From contig NC_086025.1 in assembly GCF_036323735.1 (NCBI RefSeq), positions 112,604,688-112,668,687 of the forward strand: 64,000 bases of DNA, written 5' to 3'. The notes below the pieces were generated by a model. That model had not been told where the DNA came from and searched no databases. It saw nothing but the letters and a program-made list of their open reading frames with translations. This DNA comes from Rattus norvegicus (Eukaryota; Chordata; Mammalia; Rodentia; Muridae). The translations under genes were made by a program, and so were the position numbers. Positions 32,571-43,030 of this stretch are shown here, piece after piece. Position 1 is the first letter of the stretch. The number at the start of each line of letters is the position of its first letter.

Positions 32571-33132
32571 TTCTTTTTAATGTAATGCCACACTACTGGG
32601 ATGACTGCCGTCTTGTCTCCCTGGTGATCGATCAGGTGATCTAAGTCCATGTGTGTAGAGGACAGAGGTGACCTTGGGTTCTAGTACCTGCCTTCTCCCT
32701 TGTTTGAGTCTCCTTTGCCACTGCCTACACTAGGTTAGCCAGCCCTTGAGCTTCCGGGGATTGTCTGGACTGCCTCCATCTCTCAGTAGAAGCCCTGGAT
32801 CCAGGCTTCATGGTCTACTGTACTACGTGGGCTCTGGGGTCCACACTTAGGCTGACAAACTTGCATGGCAAGTGCCCTACCCACTGAGCCATACCACGGA
32901 CCCCTTGCTGGGTTCTTATTGGGACTGGAATTGGCTTAAATCTGTTGAACAGTTTTTAGGGACTTGATGTCTTAGAAATATGGAATCTGTTGATCTAGGA
33001 ATGCCATAGGCCTTCTCAGTGGTTTGTTTTTCAATTTCTCTCACCAATATTGTAAAGGATTCCATGGTAGGTATTCACATCTTCTGCTACATTTATCTGT
33101 AAGCCTTTGCTTTTTAAAAAATTATTCACTTA

Positions 33133-33315
33133 GGGCTGCAGAGATGGCTCAGGGGTTAAGAGCACCGGTTGCTTTTCCAGAGGTCCTGAGTTCAATTCCC
33201 AGCACTGACACGGTGGCTCACAGCCATCTGTAACTCAGATCTCAGGGGATCCAACACGCACATGGCACTCAGACCCACCTGTAGGCAGAATACCCATTCA
33301 CATAAAAGAAAGGTT
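33133..33315 (+). mobile_element. B2 SINE
   Basis: GGGCTGCAGAGATGGCTCAG, GGTCCTGAGTTCAATTCCC and CACGGTGGCTCACAGCCATC. Confidence 0.9.
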
Positions 33316-33529
33316 AAAAAATGTTTAAAAACGTATTCATTTATGTGTAGGCACAACACAGTGCACATGTGGAGGTCAGAGGGCAACTTAGAGGAGTCAG
33401 GTCTTTTGTTTTTGCCATGTGGGTCCCAGGGATCAAACTTAAGTCGTCAGCCTTGTGCTTTTCGGCTGAGCCATCTTTCTTGCCTATATTTTCATGTCAT
33501 TTTAACTGGTAAGTTTTCTTGCTTTCATT

Positions 33530-33632
33530 TTTTAAAAATTTTTATTATTTTATGTAGATGGGTGCTTTCTCTGTGTGTATGTCTTTGTACAGATGTGTGC
33601 CTGGTTCCCACTGAGGCCAGAAGGGAGTTTCA

Positions 33633-33684
<52 letters not shown>

Positions 33685-33815
33685 AAGCACACACATGCAC
33701 CAAAACTGGAGTTATGGACAGTTGTGAGCTGCCATCTGGTTGCTGGGATTTGAACTCAGACCCCGTGAAAGAGTAGCTAGTACTCTTAACCACTGAGCCA
33801 TCTCTCCAACCACCA
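33530..33815 (-). mobile_element. B2-type SINE containing a (CA)n expansion
   Basis: Minus-strand B2/B3 wording on both sides (TTTATTATTTTATGTAGATG; GTTGTGAGCTGCCATCTGG; TGAGCCATCTCTCCAACC) interrupted by about 25 CA units at 33632-33682. Confidence 0.75.
33632..33682. repeat. (CA)n microsatellite
   Basis: About 25 uninterrupted CA units. Confidence 0.95.
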
Positions 33816-34012
33816 GCTTTTATGTTTTAGTTTGGCCAAAAGTTAAGTTACAGAAAGAGCGTGTAAGGACATTCTTTAAAAAAAAAAAATCCCTAAATCC
33901 CAGATTTCTGTGATGTTAATAGTCTCCCCCCGACATACACCCATGTCAGGGTTTCACTATGTAGCACTGGACTGAAACTTACTTTATAGACCAGGCTAGC
34001 CCCAGGACCAGT

Positions 34013-34139
34013 TCAAGGTTATTCTTTTTTTCCCCCTTTTCTTTTTTTTCCGGAGCTGGGGACTGAACCCAGGGCCTTGCGCTTGCTAGGCAAGCACTCT
34101 ACCACTGAGCTAAATCCCCAACCCCTCAAGGTTATTCTT
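34013..34139 (-). mobile_element. ID SINE with target-site duplication
   Basis: Minus-strand ID body 34027-34125. The 14-bp repeat TCAAGGTTATTCTT is at 34013-34026 and 34126-34139. Confidence 0.95.
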
Positions 34140-34199
34140 AACTGCATAGCACATTTAAGGCCAGCCTGGGCTACATGAGAACTTATCTTTAAAAAAGAG

Positions 34200-34330
34200 T
34201 AAGAAAGAAAGGGAGGGAGGGAGGGAGGAAGGAAGGAAGAAAAGAGGAGGAAGTGAAGGAAAAAGGGAGGGAAGAAGGGAGAAGGGGAGGAGAGGGAGAG
34301 AAGGAGGGAGAGAGGGATGGAGGGAAAAAG
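34200..34330. repeat. Purine-rich (GGGA/GGAA)n tract
   Basis: About 130 bp of almost only G and A in tetranucleotide-like words. Confidence 0.9.
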
Positions 34331-34396
34331 AAATTAACACTGGTGCAGAATGAATTACTAACTTCATATTTCCTTAGTCTTTCTATTAGTGTCCTT

Positions 34397-34560
34397 CTCT
34401 CCCTCCCTCCCTCCCTCCTTCCTTCCTCCCTCTCTGCCTCCCTCCCTCCCTCCTTCCTTCTTCCCTCTCTGCCTCCCTCCCTCCCTGCCTCCCTCCCTCC
34501 CTCCTCCTTTCCTCCCTCTCTGCCTCCCTCTATCTTTCCCTCACTCCTTCCCTTTCTTCA
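34397..34560. repeat. Pyrimidine-rich (CTCC/TTCC)n tract
   Basis: About 160 bp of C/T-rich tetranucleotides with TCTCTGCC punctuations. It opposes the purine tract 70 bp upstream, so the pair could form an imperfect inverted repeat. Confidence 0.9.
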
Positions 34561-35039
34561 GGACACAAGCCAGAATCCCACCCTGCTTCCAGTGGTTACA
34601 TGTCCTTAGTCCCCCTAGTCTGCTGACCCTTCCTCCAGACCTTTCTCTAGTGTGTCCTGACTTTGACATGTTTGTTGAACACTTTGTAGCTCGATCTTTA
34701 TTTTTTCATGGTGTTTTTTTCTCTCATCGGGTGGAAGGTGTGGATTTGGCACCACCGAGGCAGATTGCATGGCTGAGGTCTTGGAATCTTCGGGGTCGTC
34801 CCATAGTCTTGGAGGATATGTAATAACTGTCAAGTTTCCATTGTGATGTAAACCAGCCATAGCCAGGATGGTGCACACCAGGCTTGTCTCCAGCAAAGAC
34901 TCCGCTTTCATGGGAACTGCTCCTTTCCCAGCAAAGCAGGATGTGTGGCCACCTTTCTCCACCACCCGTTTCTCACTCCCTGCCCCTTGTTACTTATAGT
35001 GAGAGTTTAGCCATTTGCTTAATTTCCCCATTATTGCTG

Positions 35040-35180
35040 TGAATTTGTGTGCGCATGTGAGGAGGCCAGAGGACAACTTGAGGGAGCTGTTTTTCTCCTT
35101 TACCACGTGGGTTCTGGGTATCAAACTCAGACCATCAGGCTTAGCACCTTTACCCCAGGAGCCATCTTCTTGGCCCCCGT
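35040..35180 (-). mobile_element. B3/B2-type SINE fragment
   Basis: GAGGCCAGAGGACAACTTGA, ACCACGTGGGTTCTGGGTATC and GGAGCCATCTTCTTGGCCCC, broken into words here, resemble minus-strand rodent B3. Confidence 0.55.
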
Positions 35181-35419
35181 TTGTCTAAATCTTAATATAA
35201 TATAAGATGGTGTCAAAATAGCTGACTCAGATTCTTGTCTGAAACAAACTTATCATCTATCAGACGGTGTGCATAGCTCCTTTTGCCTTTAGTCCCCAGT
35301 ATCAGGGCAAAAACAGCACTGTTCAGGTCAGCACCCCACTTCCCATCATTCTGTGTCACTATGATGTACATTTAGAATACAAATTTATCCCCACGGATTA
35401 CATATTTGGTGATCCTGTT

Positions 35420-35590
35420 TAAGATTCATCTTTATTTTTATTTATATGTTTGTCTGTGGGTCTGTCACATGAGTGCAGCGCCCACGGAGGCCAGAAGAGG
35501 GAGTCAGATTGCCCTGGAAATGAAATTAGAGACACTGGTGAAGTGCCCAACCAGGGTGCTAGGGACAAACTCAGATCCTCAGCAAGAACC
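35420..35590 (-). mobile_element. B3/B2-type SINE, old
   Basis: GGAGGCCAGAAGAGGGAGTC, GGTGCTAGGGACAAACTCAG and TCCTCAGCAAGAACC give a diverged minus-strand element. Confidence 0.5.
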
Positions 35591-35829
35591 TAGTTTCTGA
35601 TTGTTGGCAGCATATAGACATAGAAGTGACTTCTGTATACTGACCTTGCTAAGCAAACTTATTATGTGTTTAGGTTTTTCCATATAACTGTCTGTGAACA
35701 GCGTCTTTTTTTTTTTTTCCTTTCCACTTGCCTGCCTTTTACTTCATTTCCTAGACTTACTCCACGGGCTTCCCCTTTAATGCCGAATGGAAGTGAGGGC
35801 AGACATCCCAGGGTGTGGTGAAGGTAGAG

Positions 35830-36850
35830 ATCCCAGAGTTACTAAAGGGTTGGGGGTTCAGTGGCAGCAGCAGTGATGGGGAAGGTGAGCTGTATAGGAG
35901 ACAGAGGGTGTTTGCGGGATTGCCAATGGGCCCCTTCTCAGCACAGACAAGAAGAGACTGACCTCCTGAGCTTCCCTTCTGTACTTTAGGGAGGGGGCTA
36001 AGAGGGCCTTATGGATAATTTCCACAAGTCCACTTGGACCTCTGCCTGAAGGAGTTCTCAGCATTTCTCTTTTCTTCCAATCCAGATGCCTTCCCAAATC
36101 CATTGAGTCAGGGAGAAGAGTCCCAACTGACCGGGTTGCTATCAGGTCAGTTGTGCGTCTCAGCTCAGGTATCTGTCTGTGGGGAGCGTGAGGAAGGCAG
36201 GGTATCTGTGAGACTCCAACTATAGCCACAACCCACTGAACCTCACATGCCTGGTTTGCAGCCACTCTGTCCATCATTCTAAGCACCCTGTGGTGGCTAC
36301 TAGAACCCCTGTCTTGCTAACTGTGGAGACCTCTCCAGTCCCTGAGGCCCGGAACAGGGAGGCACTGGGAACAGTCTGCTGTTCTCTGACTCTTGCCTCC
36401 TCTGCTCAGACATCACCTGTCTTGGAACCCTGCCCTGCTACCCTTCCCACTCCCTGCCCAGTGCCAGCAGTGCCAGGGCCACTTCCCTAGGTTTCCGCTC
36501 ACTCATAACCTGTCTCCTCCCAGATTAGGGACTCTATCTCACTCCTCCTCGAGAGGCGCACAGTCAGGACACAGTGCACAGTCAGGACACACTCAGCAAC
36601 CACTGTTGCTGCCAAATGCACAGTGAAATGACAATGTCCAGTGCCATCTTGTCAACCTAATGTGGGGGTCACTAAGAAGACCTCCTCCAATGAGACTGTC
36701 ACTTGGGAAAGGATGAAGCCTGGCCCAAAGGCATCTTGGAACCCATGCCTCCCTATATTATACTCTGCCACCAGCCGGCCCCAGGATGCTCCAGGAAGTG
36801 CTGTGCATGACACCCGCCCCCAGGCACCACCTCTCAGAGAAGGGACCATT
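35830..36850. other. Upstream intergenic stretch, unique
   Basis: No gene or clear SINE. Short local repeats only (CACAGTCAGGACACA twice at about 36.56-36.59 kb). Confidence 0.5.
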
Positions 36851-37120
36851 GTCTCCGAAGGGTTAACGAGGGATGCAAGGAAGGGGCCCTTTAACCATGA
36901 TGCCCTCTGACCTTTCATAAATCAGAGGGGCTGGGGGCTAGGGGCTGCTTGGCAGGACTTGGTGGGGTGGGGACTTAGAAGCAGCTGCGCGCGACGTTGA
37001 CATTGTTCCCACCATTCTGAGTGCAACAAATCCCTCTATTGTGTTCCTGGTTTATCTGGTTCCTCTTGTTTATGAGCAGGGCTCCTTTGGCAGTGGTTCC
37101 AGCCCTGGGCGGGTGGAAAG
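36850..37120. promoter_or_regulatory. Probable neural-crest/glial Sox10 enhancer (candidate U3/MCS4)
   Basis: A unique block about 26.6 kb upstream of the Sox10 start. CATTGTT (37001-37007), AACAAAT (37025-37031) and ATTGTG (37038-37043) give one single SOX site and one facing pair with a 6-bp spacer, the layout bound by SOX10 dimers. A CTTGTTTATG (37065-37074) resembles SOX/FOX sites, and GCAGCTGC (36981-36988) is an E-box. An enhancer called U3 or MCS4, known from mouse and human work to be SOX10-autoregulated in neural crest, lies in the same upstream interval. The equivalence is inferred from distance and motifs, not alignment. Confidence 0.5.
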
Positions 37121-37148
37121 AGTGCTGGCACGCACTGAGGGGGGAGGG

Positions 37149-37160
37149 GCAGGAGGGGGC
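37149..37160 (+). promoter_or_regulatory. CTCF-like motif next to the U3/MCS4 candidate
   Basis: GCAGGAGGGGGC followed by GCT matches 10 of 12 core positions on the plus strand, with mismatches at the first C and the pyrimidine position. It lies about 100 bp from the SOX-site cluster at 37.0 kb. Confidence 0.35.
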
Positions 37161-37212
37161 GCTGTCAATGCTTGCATTGTCCCTGGGCTTTTTGTTTCTA
37201 CTGTAATGACAT

Positions 37213-37214
<2 letters not shown>

Positions 37215-37263
<49 letters not shown>
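37215..37263. repeat. (GA)n microsatellite
   Basis: About 24 GA units just right of the U3/MCS4 candidate. Confidence 0.95.
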
Positions 37264-37264
<1 letters not shown>

Positions 37265-37268
<4 letters not shown>

Positions 37269-38370
37269 CTAGCTGGTTGGGGAGGGGAAAGAACAGCGAA
37301 GAGCCCTGGTGTGGATTGATATCTGGGACTAGGCGGATGTGTAGGCAGCTGGGCAGCAGGGCTTCGTGGAGCCAGGGAAGGAGGCCTGGGGGGCATGAGG
37401 CTTGGGGGGTCAGCCAGACCCCCCTCGACACCCCAGCCTCTGCTGCCTGGCACCAGGTCCCCCCACCATCCTCCAGTTCTCCTGAGGCAGCTGGAGTGGA
37501 GCTAGTGCCAGAGTTGGGGGTCTGCATTCCGATATGGCCCTGCCAGTCTGTGCCGCCTGGGCAGCTGGCTTCGCCTCTCATTTCTCTGTGTCTAAGGTCT
37601 GCAGAATGGGCAGTGCCAGGAGTGTGAGCCTGCCTGGCCTTCTGGAAATGGAAGGGTTCCTTCCTAGTCCTGGGGCTGCACTTCTGAGTCCAGGCCGAGG
37701 CAGAAACACATGCTGGGACAGAGCTCCAAACTGCCCCCAGAATGACAATACTAAATGCCAGCTTGGCTCTGTGGGCCTTGTCTCCCATCTGGTCCTTGGA
37801 TGGAGGTGAGGTGAGGGGAAAGGGAGGAGTCTGCAGTGTGAGGGGCTGAGCCCATGGCTTCTAGGTGGCTCCTGAGTCACCTCACCTCCAGTGTCAAGCC
37901 CCAGCCCCAGCTAGCTATCTAGCTGTGTGAGTTCATGCTGTCTGAAGGAGACATGGAGCCCCTGGACCTCTCTGAGCTGGAGGGGCCTCTGAGGCTATCG
38001 GCCAGTGTGTGTGGCCTTCTCTGTAACCCCAGCCAGGAAGTCACCTGCCTGTGCTGGCCCATCTCCATGACATAGTGAGCACTCCTCACTCAGCTTGCTC
38101 TGTCTTTGGTTGGAAGACTTTGGGGGAAGTTCTTTTCCACTTCTGCCTCAGGAACCACAGAGAGCAAGCTAAGGCTCTCTGAGACTCCAGCTCTTCCAAC
38201 CTGTAAAGCGCGGACAGTTGCCCCTGCTGCCGTTACAAGGCCATGTGCGGATCTGTGGAAAGTTCAAGATCTCCGAAGATCCTGGGCTAGGAGCTTGCTG
38301 CCCTGGGACTAGTTGAGATCTTTCACTGGTGGAGGGATACGTCACACACCTGTTTGTGTGATGCTGGAAG
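37265..38370. other. Upstream intergenic stretch, unique
   Basis: GC-rich unique sequence without recognised gene or SINE. Open frames here lack coding character. Confidence 0.45.
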
Positions 38371-38379
38371 TAGAACCCA

Positions 38380-38900
38380 GTATTTTAGGACCTGCTAAGG
38401 GTTAGGGTAAAGGCCATGTATAGCCAGGAAGAGGGCTTGGGGCTCAAGCTGTGGCTAATCAGGGCTTAGCCTAGGATCAGGATCAGGGCTTAGTCAAGCA
38501 TTAGGATCATAGCTTAGGGTATATAGCTAGGGTCAGTGCTCGGTCTGTAGCTTGGGGGGGGGGGGAGGTCACTGTAGGAAAGATTCAGGTTCCTCTCAAC
38601 ATCAGGCTTGGATCAGGCTAAAGGTCCTGTCCAGGCCCAGGATGAGGGGACTGTAGGGTATGGAAAAAGGTTCAGTTGATAGTCTTTGTCAGAGACAGGG
38701 TGAGGATTTGATCTAGAGTTAGGATAATGGTTCAGGCTAGGTTAAAGGCTCAGTCTATGACCAAGGAAAGTATTCATTTTTGACTCGGGATTAGGGTTCA
38801 TGTCTGTCACCAAGATCAAGGCTGGTAAGTGTTCACTTTGGGTTTAAGGTCAGGCTGGAGGCTAGGGTCAGGGCCAGGGTCAGGCTGGGGTAAAGGCCTC
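38380..38900. repeat. Degenerate minisatellite-like region
   Basis: Short words recur about every 20-40 bp: AGGGTCAG, GGCTAGGGTCAGGG, TAAAGGCTCAGTCT, TAGGATCAGGATCAGGGCTTAG. The units are too diverged to define one consensus by eye. Confidence 0.6.
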
Positions 38901-39130
38901 TGGCAATCACCCAGCTTTGATGGACGATCTATAGCCACTGTCAAGGGCTCTGTCTGTGGCTGGCCTGGGGCCAGGACTCAGCTGCGATGTGGGTCAGGAC
39001 CCTGTCTGGGACTGTCTGTGAAGAAATCCTTGGGGGTTGGGAAACATGGCTAACACAGAGTGGCTGGGGAGGGTGGAGCGGAAGTGGCTGGATCAGAAAC
39101 AGAAGGGGAGTTGAGGAACATCTGGCCATG

Positions 39131-39261
39131 TGTGATGTGGGCAGGTTGCCGTGAAGGCATGTTGATACCTTCTCCATTTGTTATCCTGAGCTCTGGGCAC
39201 TGCAAACATCTGACCATGTGCAGACATGCTGGTAGGAGGTTGTATACATGTGTGCATGTGG

Positions 39262-39310
<49 letters not shown>

Positions 39311-39449
39311 AGGAAACCGTCCCTGTGATGCTACTTCTGAGTCTGGGGTGATGGTGACTAAACTGCTGTTACGGGCATATTGTGATGCAGGCAGTTCAGG
39401 ATAAAGGCACATCAATGCCTTCTCATCCATCATCCTGAGCTCTGGGTAC
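39131..39449. repeat. Diverged direct duplication flanking a (GT)n array
   Basis: 39131-39200 and 39381-39449 are similar: both begin TGTGATG, contain AAGGCA, then a CCTTCTC word, then ATCCTGAGCTCTGGG. The (GT)n at 39263-39310 lies between. Confidence 0.75.
39263..39310. repeat. (GT)n microsatellite
   Basis: About 23 GT units. Confidence 0.95.
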
Positions 39450-39811
39450 CACTTCTTCAGCCTGTAGGGTCTGCATCCCACAAGGGTCCTGGCCTTCCCA
39501 TATGACTGGGGTCTGAGTCTTGCACAACTGTCAGCTGAGAGCCTGTGATGACTGACTGGGAGCTGGAGATGCTCCAAGATCAAAAACAGCCCCAAGGCCT
39601 AACAAGGACCAGCTCAGAGGTGGCTGGGCAGGGTAACTGTCAGGTTAGAGATCAGTCACAGTTTTGTGTACCACATACCTTTGGGCTTTTCTCCTATACC
39701 ACAGAAGAAACTCTGGTTACAGGCACATGACCAAGACAGGCAGAGAGAGTTCTAATCCGAGGGCATGGAGGATGGTGGGGGCCCCCCAACCCACATCTTC
39801 AGATGCTTTCT

Positions 39812-39948
39812 AAGAAGCACATGGGGGGGTTGGGGATTTAGCTCAGTGGTAGAGCGCTTGCCTAGCAACCGCAAGGCCCTGGGTTCGGTCCCCAGCTCCG
39901 AAAAAAAAAGAAAAAAAAAAAAAAAAAAAAAAAAAGAAGCACATGGGG
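39812..39948 (+). mobile_element. ID SINE with long A-tail and target-site duplication
   Basis: ID body and about 40-nt A-rich tail at 39827-39933. AAGAAGCACATGGGG repeats at 39812-39826 and 39934-39948. Confidence 0.96.
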
Positions 39949-40027
39949 ACTCTGCTTGTAGCACAGTTAGTAAAGTGCTTACCAAGCATGCATGAAGCCC
40001 TAAACTGGATCCCCAGAATGAAAATAG

Positions 40028-40160
40028 GCAGGATGGTATATACCCATAATCCTAGCACTTGGGAAGTAGATGCTAGAGGCTCAAAATCTAGGACATTTTT
40101 TACTATTTAGGGAGTTTGAGGCTAGCCTGGGCTACATGAGATCCTGTCTCAGAAAAACTC
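40028..40160 (+). mobile_element. B1 SINE, old
   Basis: GGCAGGATGGTATATACCCA, ATAATCCTAGCACTTGGGAA and TTTGAGGCTAGCCTGGGCTA, ending GATCCTGTCTCAGAAAAACTC: plus-strand B1-type. Confidence 0.65.
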
Positions 40161-41280
40161 AACAGAGGTCTGTAGTATGAGATAGTTTCATGACTCTCCC
40201 TCACTCAGCTCGGTTTCCCTTGACACCACTGTCAGGGTTTTCTGGTTCTTTACCATTGCCTCTGTTCATGGGCTATGTAGGTAAGGATGCCCCCCTGAAG
40301 ACCTGGTCACTGTTACATTTTTCTTCTCTCCTTGCCCATCCTCCAGACCTTTTGCTTTTGGTATGAATGTCACCATACTTACAATGTCAGGGCCCAAAGG
40401 GACCCAAGAGCTTTCCAAGTCTCTCATGCTTGACTTCACTTGCTGGGTGTCTAAGGTATACTGATTCTCCGCTGAGCAGCCAGTCCGCCGAAGGGAAGTC
40501 CTGCACGGGCCTGTCCTCGGTAACATCACTGCTTGGGGAGCCACTAACAAGGGAAGGCCTGGGCTCACAGGTTATCCAGCTGGGGGAAGGCCTCAGGAAG
40601 AGTTTGAGGTGTAGAAGTGGAGTTATGGGCCAGGTACATGTTAGCTGAGGTTAGGCCCTGGATTTGCTGTTTGATGTGGTGGTCCTGAGGAGCCCTTCCT
40701 CAAGGAAGAATGAGAGGCCCCGCAGGAAGCAACTAGTGGCCAACAGCACAGTTCTGAGTTAGATCCAGTGGGACTGAGCCCTGGTTCCGGTGCCTCCTAG
40801 GCCTGTTACCAGGGAGGAGCTATCAGGCTCTGCATGAGGTACAACTGTAAGGGGCCTGGGACGATGAAAGGCTCACAGCTCCTGTGGAATGGAGATATTT
40901 AACAACATTGCAGGATGTCTGTCCTAAAATGGCTTGAGCTGCTGTCTCAGATTTGTCCCTCTGTATCTCCTGCTTGGTAAGAACGAGGAACACATACCCC
41001 AGAGTACAGAGACCTCACTAACAGAAGCTATTTAGCTCCTGAGCTTGGAAAGCAAGAGCAAGATGCCACAGGGCTGGGAGAGAAGGCTCTCAGTTCTGCT
41101 TTGAGAGGAACTGGTTTTGAGTCCTGACATCCACATGACATCTCATAGCTACTTGTAACTTCAGTTCTAGGGGAGCCGACCGTGTCTTAAGCTTCCATAG
41201 ACACCAGACAGGTATGTGCCTTGTGGATACTCAAGCAGGCAAAAGGACCTATATACATAAATAATAAATTAGAAATGCCA
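40160..41280. other. Upstream intergenic stretch
   Basis: No gene recognised; mostly unique sequence. A weak SINE-like stretch lies near 41070-41220. Confidence 0.45.
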
Positions 41281-41285
41281 GCTCA

Positions 41286-41468
41286 GGGCTGGAGAGATGG
41301 CTCAGTAGTTAAGAGCACTGACTGCTCTTCCAGAGGTCCTGAGTTCAATTCCCAGCAACCACATGGTGGCTCACAACCATCTGTAATGGGATCTGATGCC
41401 CTCTTCTGGTTTGTCAGCAACAGAATGCTCAAAACATTAAATAAATAAATCTTAAAAAAAAAAAAAGA
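41286..41468 (+). mobile_element. B2 SINE
   Basis: GGGCTGGAGAGATGGCTCAG, CACATGGTGGCTCACAACCA and an AATAAATAAATCTTAAAA tail. Confidence 0.93.
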
Positions 41469-41723
41469 AATTCCAGCTCAGATGCCAGCTTTTTGATTTG
41501 TTGTGGCGCTGAGGGTTGAACCCAGGGTCTCCCACATGCTAGGAGCAATCAATCTCTACCACCGACCCATGCTCCAGCCCTCAGGTGCCAGCTCCCTTAG
41601 GGAAGCCATAGCTGCAGTTTGCTTAAGTTCTGAGGGCTGGACCAAAAGCATGTCACAGAACCTCTCTTCGGGTCTATTTGGTTCTCAGGCTAGATCCTTT
41701 CCTTTATTTCCAACTTATTGACT

Positions 41724-41878
41724 TTTTTTTTCTTTTTGAGATAGAGTTTTCCTGTATATCCCAGGCTTTCCTGGAACTTGCCATGTAGACCAAGCTGGCC
41801 TCAAACTCAGAGATCCACCTACTTCTGCCTCCCGAGTGCTGGGATTAAAGGCATGCACCACCACTGCCTGGCATTCTT
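41724..41878 (-). mobile_element. B1 SINE
   Basis: TTTTTGAGATAGAGTTTTCC, CCATGTAGACCAAGCTGGCC and GTGCTGGGATTAAAGGCATG in minus orientation. Confidence 0.93.
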
Positions 41879-42413
41879 TAAGTCAAAGGTCAGTTCTATA
41901 TTACACGTTCGCAGAATAAAAACTTTACGATAGCGACAGAAAAGGAGAAAATGATAAAAAGAGCAGTGGGCCATCATGTGTCCCTCTGTGGGGCCCCCAC
42001 CTTTTCTGAAGATTCTGCGCTATCATGGGGGTGGTGAGAGGGAGAGAAGCTGCCTGGCGAGGGACCCAGGCACACCTGTAGTCTCCCTCCACTGTGCACC
42101 CACTCTACCTGGCGGTGCTGGGTGTGGGGTGACAAGTCTGGGATGTCTATCAGGACAGACCTTCGGTCACAACAGGCTACAAAGCAAGAATGCTTTCCTA
42201 AAATCTATAGAAGCGCGCTGGGCTATAGCCCGGGTTGATAGAGAGCTTACTCAGAGTGCAGAAAGCCATGCACTGTGCAAAGCAGGTTTACTGACACAAA
42301 CTTGTAATAGCACTAGGGTCGGGGGAGGCTGGAAAAGCTGAAATTTAAGGTCATCCTCTGCTACATATGACTTTGAAACCAGCCAAGGTCTATATGGGAC
42401 CCTGTGTCAAACA

Positions 42414-42504
42414 AAGAAAAGCCATGAATGGGGTTGGGGATTTGGCTCAGTGGTAGAGTGCTTGCCTAGCAAGCGCAAGGCCCTGGGTTCGGTCCCCAGC
42501 TCCG

Positions 42505-42543
<39 letters not shown>

Positions 42544-42590
42544 AGAAGAAGAAGAAGAAGAAGAAGAAGAAAAACCATGAATGACTTTCT
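42414..42590 (+). mobile_element. ID SINE followed by poly(A)/(GAA)n
   Basis: ID body from 42431 (GGTTGGGGATTTGGCTCAG), a 37-nt poly(A) and about nine GAA units. Flanked by AAAGAAAAGCCATGAATG and AAAGAAAAACCATGAATG, so the GAA array grew within the tail. Confidence 0.93.
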
Positions 42591-42685
42591 TCTAGAACTA
42601 TCTAGGATTGTTATCTCTCCAGAAATGCTTTAGGGGCTGGATACAGTTTAGCATGTGTGAGACCCTGGATTTAATCAATCCCTCA

Positions 42686-42708
42686 GTGCGCGCGCTCGCG
42701 TGCGCGCG

Positions 42709-42745
<37 letters not shown>
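42686..42745. repeat. Alternating purine-pyrimidine tract: (GC)n then (CA)n
   Basis: GTGCGCGCGCTCGCGTGCGC followed by ACGC and about 15 CA units. The CG/CA alternation is the classical Z-DNA-forming pattern. Confidence 0.92.
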
Positions 42746-42746
<1 letters not shown>

Positions 42747-43030
42747 TGTATTTAACCATCTCAACCATTTTGGGGTTAGTGGCACTAACTGCATTCACAC
42801 AGCGCAACTGTTTCCACGCTCCGTCTCCAGAACCCTCTCATCTTTCTGCATTGCTAAGCACTAACTCTCCAAGCCACCCTCAGCTCCCTAGTAACTGCCA
42901 CTGTCCTTCGCCTCTGAGCTTGATCTCCCCAAGTCTGTTACTTAAGTGGAGTCTCTGTTTCTGTCTTCTTTCACTTAGCATACATCTTTAAGGGTCACTC
43001 GTGTCTTAGCATGTGTCTTCCTGTGTGCTT
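42745..43030 (-). mobile_element. Ancient L1M 3' UTR fragment
   Basis: AACCATCTCAACCATTTTGG, TTCACTTAGCATACATC, TTAGTGGCACTAACTGCATTC and CTCCAGAACCCTCTCATC follow the old L1M 3' end, minus-strand sense. Confidence 0.65.

Larger units (their letters stand above)
28690..35830 (-). mobile_element. Ancient L1M LINE fragment (3' UTR and part of ORF2), heavily interrupted
   Basis: Diverged L1 wording runs in minus-strand sense with the L1 3' end at the left. The pieces I recognise are: 28.79-29.46 kb (GTTTATCCATCTGTCTGTTG, CTATGAACATTCGTGT, ACACCTAGGAGTG, CAAAGTGGCTGCACTGCC); 30.45-30.68 kb (TTGAGTTTCAACAATTCCTT, GGGTTGTCTTCAATTT); 30.84-31.03 kb; 32.91-33.11 kb (AAATCTGTTGAACAG, CTCACCAATATTGTAAAG); and 35.60-35.82 kb. 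Order and spacing match one element split by younger ID, B1 and B2 insertions and simple repeats. It has no coding capacity. The subfamily is uncertain. Confidence 0.65.

Noticed and set aside
37198..37788. 196-aa minus-strand open frame
   Set aside because: One end is the (GA)n repeat read as Ser-Leu; the remainder has no coding character.
38860..38890. Retinoic-acid-type DR5 element
   Set aside because: The GGGTCA half-sites are separated by six bases, not five, and sit in a degenerate repeat; kept only as a remark.
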